DNA of 64,000 nucleotides from NCBI GenBank assembly GCA_025936045.1, contig JAICUB010000030.1:1-64000 (forward strand), in the 5' to 3' direction. The stretch is from Polyangiaceae bacterium. Its GTDB lineage: Bacteria > Myxococcota_A > Polyangia > Polyangiales > Polyangiaceae. This document shows positions 36,938-45,563 of the stretch, piece after piece. The translations under genes were made by a program, and so were the position numbers. Every line of letters begins with the position of its first letter. The first letter of the stretch is position 1. The notes under the pieces are model-generated. The model did not search any database. It was not told where the DNA came from and was given only the letters and a program-made list of their open reading frames with translations.

Positions 36938-37807
36938 ATGCAGCTCAGGGCCCTCGCCGTCGCACCGTTTCTCGCCGCGCTCGGCGGGTGTGCGACCGTG
37001 GCTCCCCTGCCGCCGCCGACCCCCGACGTGCCGTTCGCCGCTTGGGAAGGTGGCCCCGCCGCCGAGAATGCGCCGAAGCGCGGCGACTCGCGCCATGCGC
37101 CGCCGCCCGCGCTCGCAAAAACGGCGGAGCGCCGCACGAGTGACGCGCCGGCCGGCGCCGGCCGCGCGCCGCGCGCCACGACCTCGCCGAGCCCGATCCC
37201 AGGAGGCGCGACGTGCCTGCGCGAGCTCGAGCGCCTCGACGTACCCTTTCGCTCGAGCGAACCCGTGCTCGGCATCGCGACGCCCGTCGTGCTCGCGGGC
37301 AACCTCGACGGGATTCGCTTCTACGCCGCGGATCGCCGGCCCTTCTTGGCGGATTGCCGGCTCGTGCTCGCGCTGCGCAAGGTCACCCCCGATCTGCGCG
37401 CCCTCGGCGTGAGCGCGATCCGCTTCTCGGGCGCCTACGTGTATAAGCTCACGCACCCGGGCCGCATGAGCATGCATGCGTTCGGTCTCGCCGCGGATCT
37501 GCACGCGTTCGAGATTCACGGCACGCTGCTCGAGGTCAAGCGCGACTTCGAGCACGGACTCGGCTGTCGCGACGCCATGCCGGCGTTGAACCAGGTTGCC
37601 TGCCGGATCCGCGCGCACGGCGTGTTCAAGGAGCAGCTCGGCCCTGACGACAACGCCGCGCATTTCGACCATTTTCACGTAGGGCTGAAGCCGCTGCCGG
37701 GCGAGCTCGCCGACGATTGGCCGCTGCCGGCAGCGGCCAAGCACGTGAAGCGAGCGACGCGCGTCAACGCGCCAAGGCGTAATGTGTCCGCACGATCCGG
37801 GCGGTGA
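36938..37807 (+). CDS. Extensin-like / VanY-type lipoprotein
   Basis: A 289-residue exported lipoprotein (lipobox LAALGGC) with an Ala/Pro/Arg-rich linker to about residue 90. The C-terminal domain matches the extensin-like family, related to M15 peptidases: TCLRELERLDVPF, then SMHAFGLAADLHAFEI and AHFDHFHVGL, whose His/Asp residues would bind zinc. Probable action on peptidoglycan peptides. The ATG at 36938 gives a proper lipoprotein signal. Its 3' end overlaps the convergent mutH gene by 44 bp. Confidence 0.85.
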   Translation: MQLRALAVAPFLAALGGCATVAPLPPPTPDVPFAAWEGGPAAENAPKRGDSRHAPPPALAKTAERRTSDAPAGAGRAPRATTSPSPIPGGATCLRELERLDVPFRSSEPVLGIATPVVLAGNLDGIRFYAADRRPFLADCRLVLALRKVTPDLRALGVSAIRFSGAYVYKLTHPGRMSMHAFGLAADLHAFEIHGTLLEVKRDFEHGLGCRDAMPALNQVACRIRAHGVFKEQLGPDDNAAHFDHFHVGLKPLPGELADDWPLPAAAKHVKRATRVNAPRRNVSARSGR

Positions 37808-38459
37808 ACACGGCGCGCAGGTAGAAGCCGCGCGGTAGAGCGGCGAACGCCACTCCGTCGCCATCGAAGGCGCGGCGGCGCGCGTGAGAGTCGGCCGCCT
37901 TCGGTCGCACCTGCAAGTAACGCCCGAGGTGCCCGGTGATGCTCTCGACGTCGCCGCGCCCGATGCGTCCCGCGAGCTCGTCCCAATCGAACTTCAAGTC
38001 GCGCTCCTCCTCGACGTTCGGGCTCCACACGAGCGGGGCCCCGAGGCGGCGCTCGCCGACGGGTCGCTCGCGCTCACCCTCGACGGGGACGAACAAGACG
38101 CGCGCGAGCTTCGCGCGGACCGGTGAGTTTTCCCACTCGAGGTCGCCCACGTCGGGCAGCGAAATCGTGCAAACGAACGTCGATTCGACGGGCCGGCCGC
38201 TCGCGTCGACGGGCAGCGTCTTGAGCTCGATACCGAGATGCGCAAAATCCGGCCCCGCGCGCGAGCCCGCCGTCGCGCCGAGCCCGAGCTCGACGAGCTG
38301 ACCGACGAAGCCCTTGGCGCGGCGTAAATCGGGCGGGACTGGGCGCCCGAGCCGGGCCGCGAGCTCTCCGAGACGCAGGCCCGCGAGGGTTCGCGCCCTC
38401 GCTACGAGCTCGACCTCGCTCGCCGGCGCGGACGGAGCGAAGGGAGAGACGGACGCCAT
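37764..38459 (-). CDS. mutH: MutH-type mismatch-repair endonuclease
   Basis: A 231-residue protein matching Escherichia coli MutH along its whole length (229 residues). The catalytic set Glu57, Asp71, Glu78 and Lys80 corresponds to E56, D70, E77 and K79 of E. coli, within KGFVGQLVELGLGATAGS and DFAHLGIELKTLPVD. The later blocks VPVEGERERPVGERRLG, LVWSPNVEEERDL, YLQVRPKAADS and LPRGFYL are also shared. MutH nicks the unmethylated strand at hemimethylated GATC sites during mismatch repair. No mutL, mutS or Dam gene is in the window. Confidence 0.93.
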   Translation of the reverse strand: MASVSPFAPSAPASEVELVARARTLAGLRLGELAARLGRPVPPDLRRAKGFVGQLVELGLGATAGSRAGPDFAHLGIELKTLPVDASGRPVESTFVCTISLPDVGDLEWENSPVRAKLARVLFVPVEGERERPVGERRLGAPLVWSPNVEEERDLKFDWDELAGRIGRGDVESITGHLGRYLQVRPKAADSHARRRAFDGDGVAFAALPRGFYLRAVFTARIVRTHYALAR

Positions 38460-38502
38460 CCAGCCCGACGGTGTGCCCGGCCGGCCCCGAGCGCAAGGTC
38501 GC

Positions 38503-38970
38503 TCAGCGGCCGAAGCGTGCAGCCACGCGGGCGCGCTCGGGCGCGTTCGGCTCGATACGGTAGCGCGCGAGCGGCGCGCGGCGCACGAGGCGCTGCTCGA
38601 ACTCGCCGAGATCCTGGCAGAGCTCGACGTTGCCGCCGAGGGCGGAGGCGAACGCGCGCGCCGCAGGGCTCACTTCGTCCGGCCAGATCAAGAAGGTGAA
38701 GGCTTGGAACCGGCGCCGGTTCGCGAGCACGACGCGCACGAAGGCGCTACGCGCGAGGAGGTCGTAGCGTGTCATGCGCGACGAGTCGGCGAAGTAGTGC
38801 ACGCCGGACACGCCCGCGACGAGCTTCTCGACCTGTGCGGCGAAGCGAGCGCCGAGCTCCGCCGAAAGACCGCCCTCGATGCGCGCGTACACGACCGAGT
38901 CCCCGGCCCAACCGACGAAGGCCGAGCCTTCGTGGTCACGCATGCGTTCGAATGTGATTGGCTTCATCAT
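38503..38970 (-). CDS. Small hypothetical protein
   Basis: A 155-residue protein, not recognised. It reads as a compact alpha/beta fold (FADSSRMTRYDLLARSAFVRV, FTFLIWPDEVSPAARAF) without a signal peptide; the pattern recalls STAS-like domains but the match is weak. Two ATG codons in a row (38970 and 38967) could start it. Divergent from the DUF3025 gene, 93 bp apart, and 43 bp from mutH on the same strand, so it could be the upstream gene of a mutH operon. Confidence 0.6.
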   Translation of the reverse strand: MMKPITFERMRDHEGSAFVGWAGDSVVYARIEGGLSAELGARFAAQVEKLVAGVSGVHYFADSSRMTRYDLLARSAFVRVVLANRRRFQAFTFLIWPDEVSPAARAFASALGGNVELCQDLGEFEQRLVRRAPLARYRIEPNAPERARVAARFGR

Positions 38971-39063
38971 GCGCTCACCGACGGAACCCCGTCCGAGGAG
39001 GACGCCGACCGCGTAGGGAACGGCACGCGCCCCGACGAAGTTTAGGTGCGATAAGGTGGCCGC

Positions 39064-39705
39064 ATGACCGCGCCCGACGCCTTCGACGGCAGGTTCTTCG
39101 AGGCGGACCCGCGCTTTTGGCCCATCGCCGGCGCAGCGCGTCGTTTCGCGGATCACGCGGATTTTCCGAGCGCTCACGAGCTCGCGGCGCCGGGCGTCAG
39201 GTTCGTCGCGGCGAGCAAGCCGCGGCGCACGCGCCGCCGCGCCGAGCCGGCCGGCAATGGTTACGACGCGCGCGTCGTGCGCGGCGAAGTGCCGACGCGC
39301 CCCCGCTGCTGGCATGATTTCCTGAATGCCCTCGTGTGGGCGACGTTCCCTGCGAGCAAGCGCCGGCTGCACGCGCTGCAAGCCGCCGCGCTCGAACGCG
39401 CGCACAGGGGCGGCTCCGGCACGCTGCCGAACGCGCGCACCCGCGCGCAAGACGCGCTCGCCTTGCTGGACGAAGGGGGCGTTTTGGAGCTCAGCGCCCG
39501 CGGCGAGAGCCTCGTGCTAGGCTTCGGCCACGCGCTTTACGAAGGGATCGTGCGCGGGGGACCGGCCGCGACGGCGGGCTGTCTCACGTTCGCGCTCCCA
39601 CACCTACCCGAGCTTGGCGCGGCCACGGAAATTGCCGACCGACTCCTCGCGGAACGGCTGGCCCTGCAGCTCCTGCCGGAAGCGCTCTCGCGCCGGTCGT
39701 TCTGA
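39064..39705 (+). CDS. DUF3025 family protein
   Basis: A 213-residue protein of the DUF3025 family, of unknown function. The family core is clear: RPRCWHDFLNALVWATFPASKRRLHALQ near residue 80-107, then DALALLDEGGVLELS and LVLGFGHALYEGIV. No signal peptide or membrane segment. A short hairpin (CGGCT at 39717-39721, AGCCG at 39726-39730) follows the stop. Confidence 0.85.
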   Translation: MTAPDAFDGRFFEADPRFWPIAGAARRFADHADFPSAHELAAPGVRFVAASKPRRTRRRAEPAGNGYDARVVRGEVPTRPRCWHDFLNALVWATFPASKRRLHALQAAALERAHRGGSGTLPNARTRAQDALALLDEGGVLELSARGESLVLGFGHALYEGIVRGGPAATAGCLTFALPHLPELGAATEIADRLLAERLALQLLPEALSRRSF

Positions 39706-39755
39706 ACCACCTTTTTCGGCTTAATAGCCGGCAAAATGAGCCGTCCTGACGGATC

Positions 39756-41216
39756 GTGGTTCCGTCGAGCACCGATCCTTACGTCGAGGTGAATCGGCGC
39801 TTGAGCACCCTGAACGGTGCGGGTGCCACGATCATCACGGCGCTCACCGCGGCCTGCATCTGGGGTCGATGGCGGGCGCTCGCCGTCGTCGCGGGAGTCC
39901 AGCTCGTCGTCATTCCCTTCAACGTGTGGGTCAACCTCGTCTACCTCGCGAGGCGCGGACGAGCAGCCGAAGCGCCGCGCCTGATCGTCAACATCGGTAC
40001 GGCGCTGCTCATGAACCACGTGGCGGCCTGGCCGGCGCCGTCGTGGCTGTGGCTGCCGTTCGTCGCGCTCGCTTTCGACCAATTCGACCGGCGCGTCGCG
40101 AACATCACGTTGCTCGGCTTCTGTTTGGCGTTCGACGTGACGGCGCTGCTCGACCACGTCCCCGTCATCTTCCCGCTCTGCTCCACGGCGCTCGCGCTGT
40201 TCGCCTCGGAGGTGTCGCGCCTGCGCTTCGCCGTGATTCGCGAGATGCTGCTCGCGAGCGAGCGCCAGCGCAGCGAGCTCGAAGACGCGCACGCTTTGCT
40301 GCACGCGGCGCACGAGGCGCTCAAGCACGAGGCGCTCGCGCGGCAAGACGCCGAACGCGAGCTCCAGCACGCGCACAAGCTCGAGGCGGTAGGCAGGCTC
40401 GCGGCCGGCATCGCGCACGAGATCAACTCGCCGGTCCAGTTCGTCGGAGACAGCATCGCATTCTTGCGCGACTCGACGGAGGACATGCTGGAGGTCCTCG
40501 AGAAGCACCAGGTGCTGCGGCGCGCGGTGCTCGCGAGCGAGGGGCCACAGGAGCTCTCGGCGCTCGCGACGGCGGCCGACCGGGCGGAAGCGAACGCCGA
40601 CCTCGCCTACGTCGCGGAACACGCGCCGAAAGCGCTCGAGCGGGCCCTCGACGGCCTCGGCCGCGTGGCAAGGATCGTGCGCTCGATGAAGGAGTTCGCG
40701 CACCCCGATCACACGGAGATGACGCCCGCCGACATCAACCGTGCGATTGAAACCACCCTCACGATCGCGCGCAACGAATACAAGTACGTCGCGGACGTAG
40801 AGACGGACCTCAGCGAGCTCCCGCCCGTTCGCTGTCACCTCGGCGACGTGAATCAGGCGATCCTGAACGTGATCGTCAACGCGGGCCACGCGATCGCCGA
40901 AGTAGTCCAGGGCACCGAGCGCCGCGGGCGCATCAGCATCGCGACGCGACGCGAGGGCGACGCCGTGGTGATAGCGATCGCGGACACGGGCTCCGGCATC
41001 CCTCCCGAGATCCGCCCGCGGATCTTCGAGCCGTTCTTCACTACCAAGGAAGTGGGCAGAGGCACGGGCCAGGGGCTCGCCATCGCCCGCTCGATCGTGG
41101 TCGCCAAGCACGGCGGCTCGCTCACGTTCGAGACGGAAGTCGGCAAGGGCACCACGTTCTACCTGCGGCTGCCGATCGACGGGCTTCCCGCCTCGGAAAC
41201 CGACGCAGCGGCATGA
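39756..41216 (+). CDS. Membrane sensor histidine kinase
   Basis: A 486-residue two-component sensor. About five hydrophobic segments fill residues 20-150, with little periplasmic loop, so the membrane part itself may sense. A coiled coil (150-205) leads to the HisKA box VGRLAAGIAHEINSPVQF with the phospho-His, and an HATPase domain with NVIVNAGHAI, ADTGSGIPPEIRPRIFEPFF and GTGQGLAIARSIV. The start is GTG. No response regulator is adjacent. Confidence 0.93.
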   Translation: MVPSSTDPYVEVNRRLSTLNGAGATIITALTAACIWGRWRALAVVAGVQLVVIPFNVWVNLVYLARRGRAAEAPRLIVNIGTALLMNHVAAWPAPSWLWLPFVALAFDQFDRRVANITLLGFCLAFDVTALLDHVPVIFPLCSTALALFASEVSRLRFAVIREMLLASERQRSELEDAHALLHAAHEALKHEALARQDAERELQHAHKLEAVGRLAAGIAHEINSPVQFVGDSIAFLRDSTEDMLEVLEKHQVLRRAVLASEGPQELSALATAADRAEANADLAYVAEHAPKALERALDGLGRVARIVRSMKEFAHPDHTEMTPADINRAIETTLTIARNEYKYVADVETDLSELPPVRCHLGDVNQAILNVIVNAGHAIAEVVQGTERRGRISIATRREGDAVVIAIADTGSGIPPEIRPRIFEPFFTTKEVGRGTGQGLAIARSIVVAKHGGSLTFETEVGKGTTFYLRLPIDGLPASETDAAA

Positions 41217-41229
41217 ACGCGGCCGTCGC

Positions 41230-42141
41230 TCAATGCCCGAGCGGGCTCGTGATCGTCGTCGAGCGATGCTTGTCGGGCGGCGCCGGGCGTGACGCGCCGG
41301 CGCCGCCCTGATTGCCGCTGCCGACGCAGACGCCGTCGCGCGCCGTGCAGAGCTTGACCTGCGCGCAGACGGACGACGCCGCACAGTCGCCGCTACTGCC
41401 GGCGATACAGGCGCCGTCTTTCGCCGTGCAGGTGCCCTCGAGCTTGCAGCGCGCGGCCTTGTGGCAATCGTCGTTCGTGAGCGCGCTGCAGGCGCCGTTC
41501 TTCACGCCGCATTTTCCGTCCCGCGCGCACGCGCTCGACTTCTTGCAGTCGTCGGCGGTAGCGACACAGCCGCCGTCCTTCGCGCCGCACTGCGCGGCGT
41601 CCTTGCACGCGCGCGACCGCGCACAGTCCTCGTTCCCCGCCGCGATACAACGACCGCCCTCGGCCTTGCACAGGCCGAACCTCGCGCACGGGCTCTCCTT
41701 CTCGGGCGTTTCGTCGTTGGTGCCGGCGCAGTGTCGCCGCGAGAGCGCCACGCACTTTCCGTCCTTTTGCACGCAACGACCTTCGCTCTCGCAGCTGCTC
41801 GCGCACTCGGGCTCCGTCATCGTCTCGAGGTTCACGCAGCTGCCCATGTAGGCGCTGCAGGCGCCGCCCTTCTTGCAATCGTCCGCCGCTCGGCAGCCGG
41901 CGTCGCTCGCGGCCGTGCAGGCGCCGCCCTTCGCGCTGCACTTGCCGTGGAGCTTGCAGGCTTCGGAGCCGGCGCAATCGGCGTCGGCTTGCACGCGACA
42001 CATCGCGTTCGCGTCCGACGTGCAGCGACCGTCCCGCGCGCACTCGGGCGATTTTTTGCACGCGTCCGTCGAGTCACAACCGAGCGCAGCAGCGAGCGAG
42101 AGCAGCGCCGCGAAGGCGAGCAGAAGCGTGCGGGAAAACAT
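41230..42141 (-). CDS. Cys-rich repeat lipoprotein
   Basis: A 303-residue exported protein with a lipobox (LAAALGC) and 37 Cys. After the signal it consists of about nine units of 24-28 residues, each with four Cys in the order C-x5-C-x5-C-x6-C (for example DCKKSSACARDGKC followed by GVKNGAC). The tail is Pro/Ser-rich. The spacing would allow disulfide-stapled repeats. ATG at 42141 was chosen because a typical signal follows; the open frame upstream is not protein-like. Role unknown. Confidence 0.8.
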   Translation of the reverse strand: MFSRTLLLAFAALLSLAAALGCDSTDACKKSPECARDGRCTSDANAMCRVQADADCAGSEACKLHGKCSAKGGACTAASDAGCRAADDCKKGGACSAYMGSCVNLETMTEPECASSCESEGRCVQKDGKCVALSRRHCAGTNDETPEKESPCARFGLCKAEGGRCIAAGNEDCARSRACKDAAQCGAKDGGCVATADDCKKSSACARDGKCGVKNGACSALTNDDCHKAARCKLEGTCTAKDGACIAGSSGDCAASSVCAQVKLCTARDGVCVGSGNQGGAGASRPAPPDKHRSTTITSPLGH

Positions 42142-42281
42142 GGAGAGCGACGATAGTCGAATGCGCCTTTCCGCTTCATTAATTGCGAAAGACAAGCGAC
42201 TACGGCGCTCACGGCGGGGACGCACCCTCCGGTGAAGGCAAGAATTTGGGTGGGACAAACCGAGTCGGGTAACGTTTTACC

Positions 42282-43841
42282 GTGAAGCTCGAGCGATCGA
42301 CCGCCGTGCGCGCGCTCGTCGCGCTCGTCGCGCTCGTCGCGGGCTGCGCGAGCGAGCGCACCCCCACGGGAACCGAGAGCGCGTTCGTGCAGGTGCCGCA
42401 GCACGTCCAGGCGCGCCCGCCCGAGCGTGGAACGGTGACGAAAACGGTGGTCGCCCCTCAATCCCACTCCTCGCCCCGACCGCGCATTTTTGCAAAGGCG
42501 CGCTTCGTCTGGATCCAGCCGAAGCCCGACGCGGACGGCGACTGGCTCGGCTATCTGTGGACCGGCGGCTCGGTCGCGCTCAAAAGCGACGAGCCGCACT
42601 ACGGTCCGGGCTGCGACGGACCCTGGTACGAAGTCGAGCCGCGCGGCTTCGTTTGTGCCGACGGAAAGCGCGCGACGATCGACGGCGACGATCCCGAGCT
42701 TTTGGCGCTCAGCGCGTTCACGCCGAACATGGATTCGGCGTGGCCCTTCCGTTACGGCGAATCGCTCGGGCTCGTGCGCTACCGCGAGCTGCCGGCCCCC
42801 GAGGTCCAGGCGCGTAACGAAGCCGACCTCGCGGCCCACCTCGCCGATCTCGCGCGGGCGCGCGCCGGCGAGGACGTCGCGGCTCTGCGCGGCGTCGACG
42901 TGTCGCTGCCCGAGCTCGCGCCGCCGCCGTTGCCGCTGCTCGCGCGTACGGTGCACGAGGCGCGGAGCGCGCTCGGAGCGCACTCGACCGTCGCTTACAC
43001 GACCGAGGCACGCTGGGGCGACCGCGCCTTCTTGCTGAGCGCCGACTACGGCTGGATTCCGAAGGATCGCGTGAAGGGATTCGGCGAGCTTTCGTTCCAC
43101 GGCGTGCACCTCGGCGCGGAGGCGTCCCTGCCGCTCGCTTTCTTCCGCACGCACGATCGACCGCGCTACGCCCGGCTCGGGGATCGCGTAACTCGGGCGA
43201 CCGGCGTGTTCGCACGTTTGAGCTACGTCGAGCTCACGGGCAAGAGCGTCGAGCAGGACGGCGTGCGCTACCTCGAGACGCGCGAGCCGAACGTCTTCGT
43301 GGCGGAGAGCGACGCCGTCGTGCCGGAGCTCCCCGCGAGCACGCCGTGGGGCGAGCCCCTGACGCCCGCGCGGCCGAGCGTCCAGTGCGAGCCTTCGCAC
43401 GAGACGTCGACGTGGATCGACGTGAGTATCGACGGCGGCTGGCTGCTCGCGTTCGAAGGCACGCTGCCGCGCTACGCGACCTTGATTTCACCCGGTCGCG
43501 GCGGGACGCCCGTGCGCGGCCGCCCGCTCATCGAGACCGCGTCGACACCCCTCGGCAATTACTCGATCAATACGAAGATCGTGACGGCGACGATGGAGGC
43601 GCCCAATCGACTCGTGCACTCGGACGTGCCCTGGGTTCAGAACTTCGTCGGACCCTATGCGCTCCATGCGGCGTATTGGCACGACGATTGGGGGGATGCC
43701 GCGAGCAGCGGCTGCGTGAACCTTTCGCCGCTCGACGCCCGCTATCTCTTCGATTTCACCGAGCCGAGGCTGCCGCCCGGCTGGCACGCCGTCCGGCGGG
43801 AGCTGCGCGCGCCGATGACCCGCGTCGTGTTGCACCCCTAG
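42282..43841 (+). CDS. L,D-transpeptidase family lipoprotein
   Basis: A 519-residue exported protein (lipobox LVALVAGC) with a YkuD-type L,D-transpeptidase domain at the C-terminus. The catalytic motif is HDDWGDAASSGCVNLSPLDA with nucleophile Cys, preceded by YATLISPGRGGTPV and STPLGNYSI. These enzymes make 3-3 cross-links in peptidoglycan or attach lipoproteins to it. The 350-residue part before the domain is not recognised and is unusually long. The start is GTG. Divergent from the Cys-rich gene with 140 bp between. Confidence 0.9.
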   Translation: MKLERSTAVRALVALVALVAGCASERTPTGTESAFVQVPQHVQARPPERGTVTKTVVAPQSHSSPRPRIFAKARFVWIQPKPDADGDWLGYLWTGGSVALKSDEPHYGPGCDGPWYEVEPRGFVCADGKRATIDGDDPELLALSAFTPNMDSAWPFRYGESLGLVRYRELPAPEVQARNEADLAAHLADLARARAGEDVAALRGVDVSLPELAPPPLPLLARTVHEARSALGAHSTVAYTTEARWGDRAFLLSADYGWIPKDRVKGFGELSFHGVHLGAEASLPLAFFRTHDRPRYARLGDRVTRATGVFARLSYVELTGKSVEQDGVRYLETREPNVFVAESDAVVPELPASTPWGEPLTPARPSVQCEPSHETSTWIDVSIDGGWLLAFEGTLPRYATLISPGRGGTPVRGRPLIETASTPLGNYSINTKIVTATMEAPNRLVHSDVPWVQNFVGPYALHAAYWHDDWGDAASSGCVNLSPLDARYLFDFTEPRLPPGWHAVRRELRAPMTRVVLHP

Positions 43842-43984
43842 ATCGGCCTGCACCGGGGCGAGAGCCGTGGCTCGGCCGAAGCGCCCGCGTCGATTCGGCC
43901 GCGGGCGGAACGGCGCGCGATCCCGGACGGACAGCGCCGGAATCGAGCAAAAAGGCGTCCGTGGGCGTTTGGAACGGGGATCGA

Positions 43985-43990
43985 TATACT
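43985..43990 (+). promoter_or_regulatory. Possible -10 box before the Ser/Thr kinase gene
   Basis: TATACT stands 58 bp before the TTG start in the 206-bp gap after the transpeptidase gene. No matching -35 box at the usual distance. Confidence 0.25.
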
Positions 43991-44047
43991 CCTTCGTCCG
44001 TACTTGGGCTGGGTGGTCGTGCAACCACTCCCGAGGATTGAGCGCCT

Positions 44048-45520
44048 TTGACCAATAGCATCCCGCTTTCGGAGCTCGGCCATCAGGTCGCCGGGGTCGT
44101 CCCCGGGCAGATCCTGCTCGGCAAATACCGAATCGAGCGCGTGCTCGGCATGGGTGGGATGGGCGTCGTGGTGGCGGCGACGCACGTGACGCTCGAGGAA
44201 CGCGTCGCCATCAAGTTCCTCTTGCCGCAGGCGCTTTCGAACGGCGAAGCAGTCACGCGTTTCTTGCGCGAGGCGCGTGCGGCGGTGCGCATCAAGAGCG
44301 AGCACGTCGCGCGCGTGACCGACGTTGGACAGCTCGAGAACGGCGCGCCCTACATGATCATGGAGTACCTCGACGGCGCCGATCTCGGTACCGTCGGGCA
44401 GCGCCGCGGCGCCCTCCCGATCGACGAAGCGGTCGAGTTCGTGCTGCAGGCGTGCGAGGCCATCGCCGAAGCGCATGCGCTCGGCATCGTGCATCGCGAT
44501 CTCAAGCCGGCGAATCTGTTCCTCGTGACGCGCGCCGACGGGACGCCGTCGGTGAAGGTGCTCGACTTCGGCATTTCGAAGGTGACGGGGATGAGCTCCT
44601 CGGGCGCCGACCTCGCGATGACGAAGACGACGACCGTGATGGGGTCGCCGCTCTACATGTCTCCGGAGCAAATGGCGTCCTCGCGCGACGTCGATGCGCG
44701 CACGGACATTTGGGCTCTCGGCGCGATTTTGTACGAGCTCTTGACGGGCACCGTGCCCTTTCAAGCCGATACCATCACGCAGCTCTGCGCCATGATTCTG
44801 CAGCAGCAGCCGCCGCCGCTGCGCAACGCTCGGCCCGACGCGCCCGCGGGCCTCGCCGACGTCATCCTGCACAGTCTCGAGAAGGATCGCACCCGGCGCT
44901 TCGCGACCGTGGCCGAGTTCGCGCATTCGCTCGCTCCGTTCGCGCCGCGGCGCGCGCGCCTGTCGATTGAACGCGTCGCGCGCGTGATCGAAGGCGCGGG
45001 CCTCGGCGGCACGCAGCCGAACCTCGACGACATGATGCCGCCGAGCTCGCGCGTCGGCTCGGGGACGGGAGCCGCGTGGGGAGCATCCGGCATCGAAAAA
45101 CGCGGGAGCGGGCGTGCCATCGGCATTGCCGCGGTGCTCGTGCTGCTCGCGGGCGGAGCGACGGCGGGCGTGTTTTTTCTGAAGGGCCACGGCGCCGAGT
45201 CCCCGCTGGCGGTGACGCCGCCGCCTGCCGAGCCGAAGCCCGCCGCCGCGAAGCCGACGCCGGCCCCGGCTGAAACCGCGGCGCCGGCCGCCGCGACGGC
45301 GGAGTCCGTTGCGAGCGCGAGCGCGCATGCTCCGCCGGCGACCCCCAAGGTCGAGCCGGCGGCCGCGCCCAGAGTGGTCGTCGCTCCGAAACCCCAGCCC
45401 GCGAAGCTCGCGGCGAAGAGCGTCGCGCCGGCCCACACGGGAGCGAGCGCACCCGCGCCCGCCCCTCTGCCCGCGCCGAAACCCGTGAAGAAGGTCAATC
45501 TCTACGACGACCGCAAATAG
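44048..45520 (+). CDS. Transmembrane Ser/Thr protein kinase
   Basis: A 490-residue eukaryotic-like kinase. The Gly loop is VLGMGGMGVVV, the ATP Lys is in VAIKFLLP, the catalytic loop HRDLKPANLFL and the metal-binding DFGISK follow, with activation segment TVMGSPLYMSPEQM. One transmembrane helix (AIGIAAVLVLLAGGATAGVFF) is near residue 360. An extracytoplasmic tail of over 100 residues rich in Ala, Pro and Lys follows and has no PASTA or other known sensor domain. The start is TTG. The next gene is 43 bp on, and such TPR genes often follow kinases of this type. Confidence 0.94.
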   Translation: MTNSIPLSELGHQVAGVVPGQILLGKYRIERVLGMGGMGVVVAATHVTLEERVAIKFLLPQALSNGEAVTRFLREARAAVRIKSEHVARVTDVGQLENGAPYMIMEYLDGADLGTVGQRRGALPIDEAVEFVLQACEAIAEAHALGIVHRDLKPANLFLVTRADGTPSVKVLDFGISKVTGMSSSGADLAMTKTTTVMGSPLYMSPEQMASSRDVDARTDIWALGAILYELLTGTVPFQADTITQLCAMILQQQPPPLRNARPDAPAGLADVILHSLEKDRTRRFATVAEFAHSLAPFAPRRARLSIERVARVIEGAGLGGTQPNLDDMMPPSSRVGSGTGAAWGASGIEKRGSGRAIGIAAVLVLLAGGATAGVFFLKGHGAESPLAVTPPPAEPKPAAAKPTPAPAETAAPAAATAESVASASAHAPPATPKVEPAAAPRVVVAPKPQPAKLAAKSVAPAHTGASAPAPAPLPAPKPVKKVNLYDDRK

Positions 45521-45563
45521 CGGCGTGGCTCGGTTATAAGGGAGCTTCGGAAGGAGCTACTCG

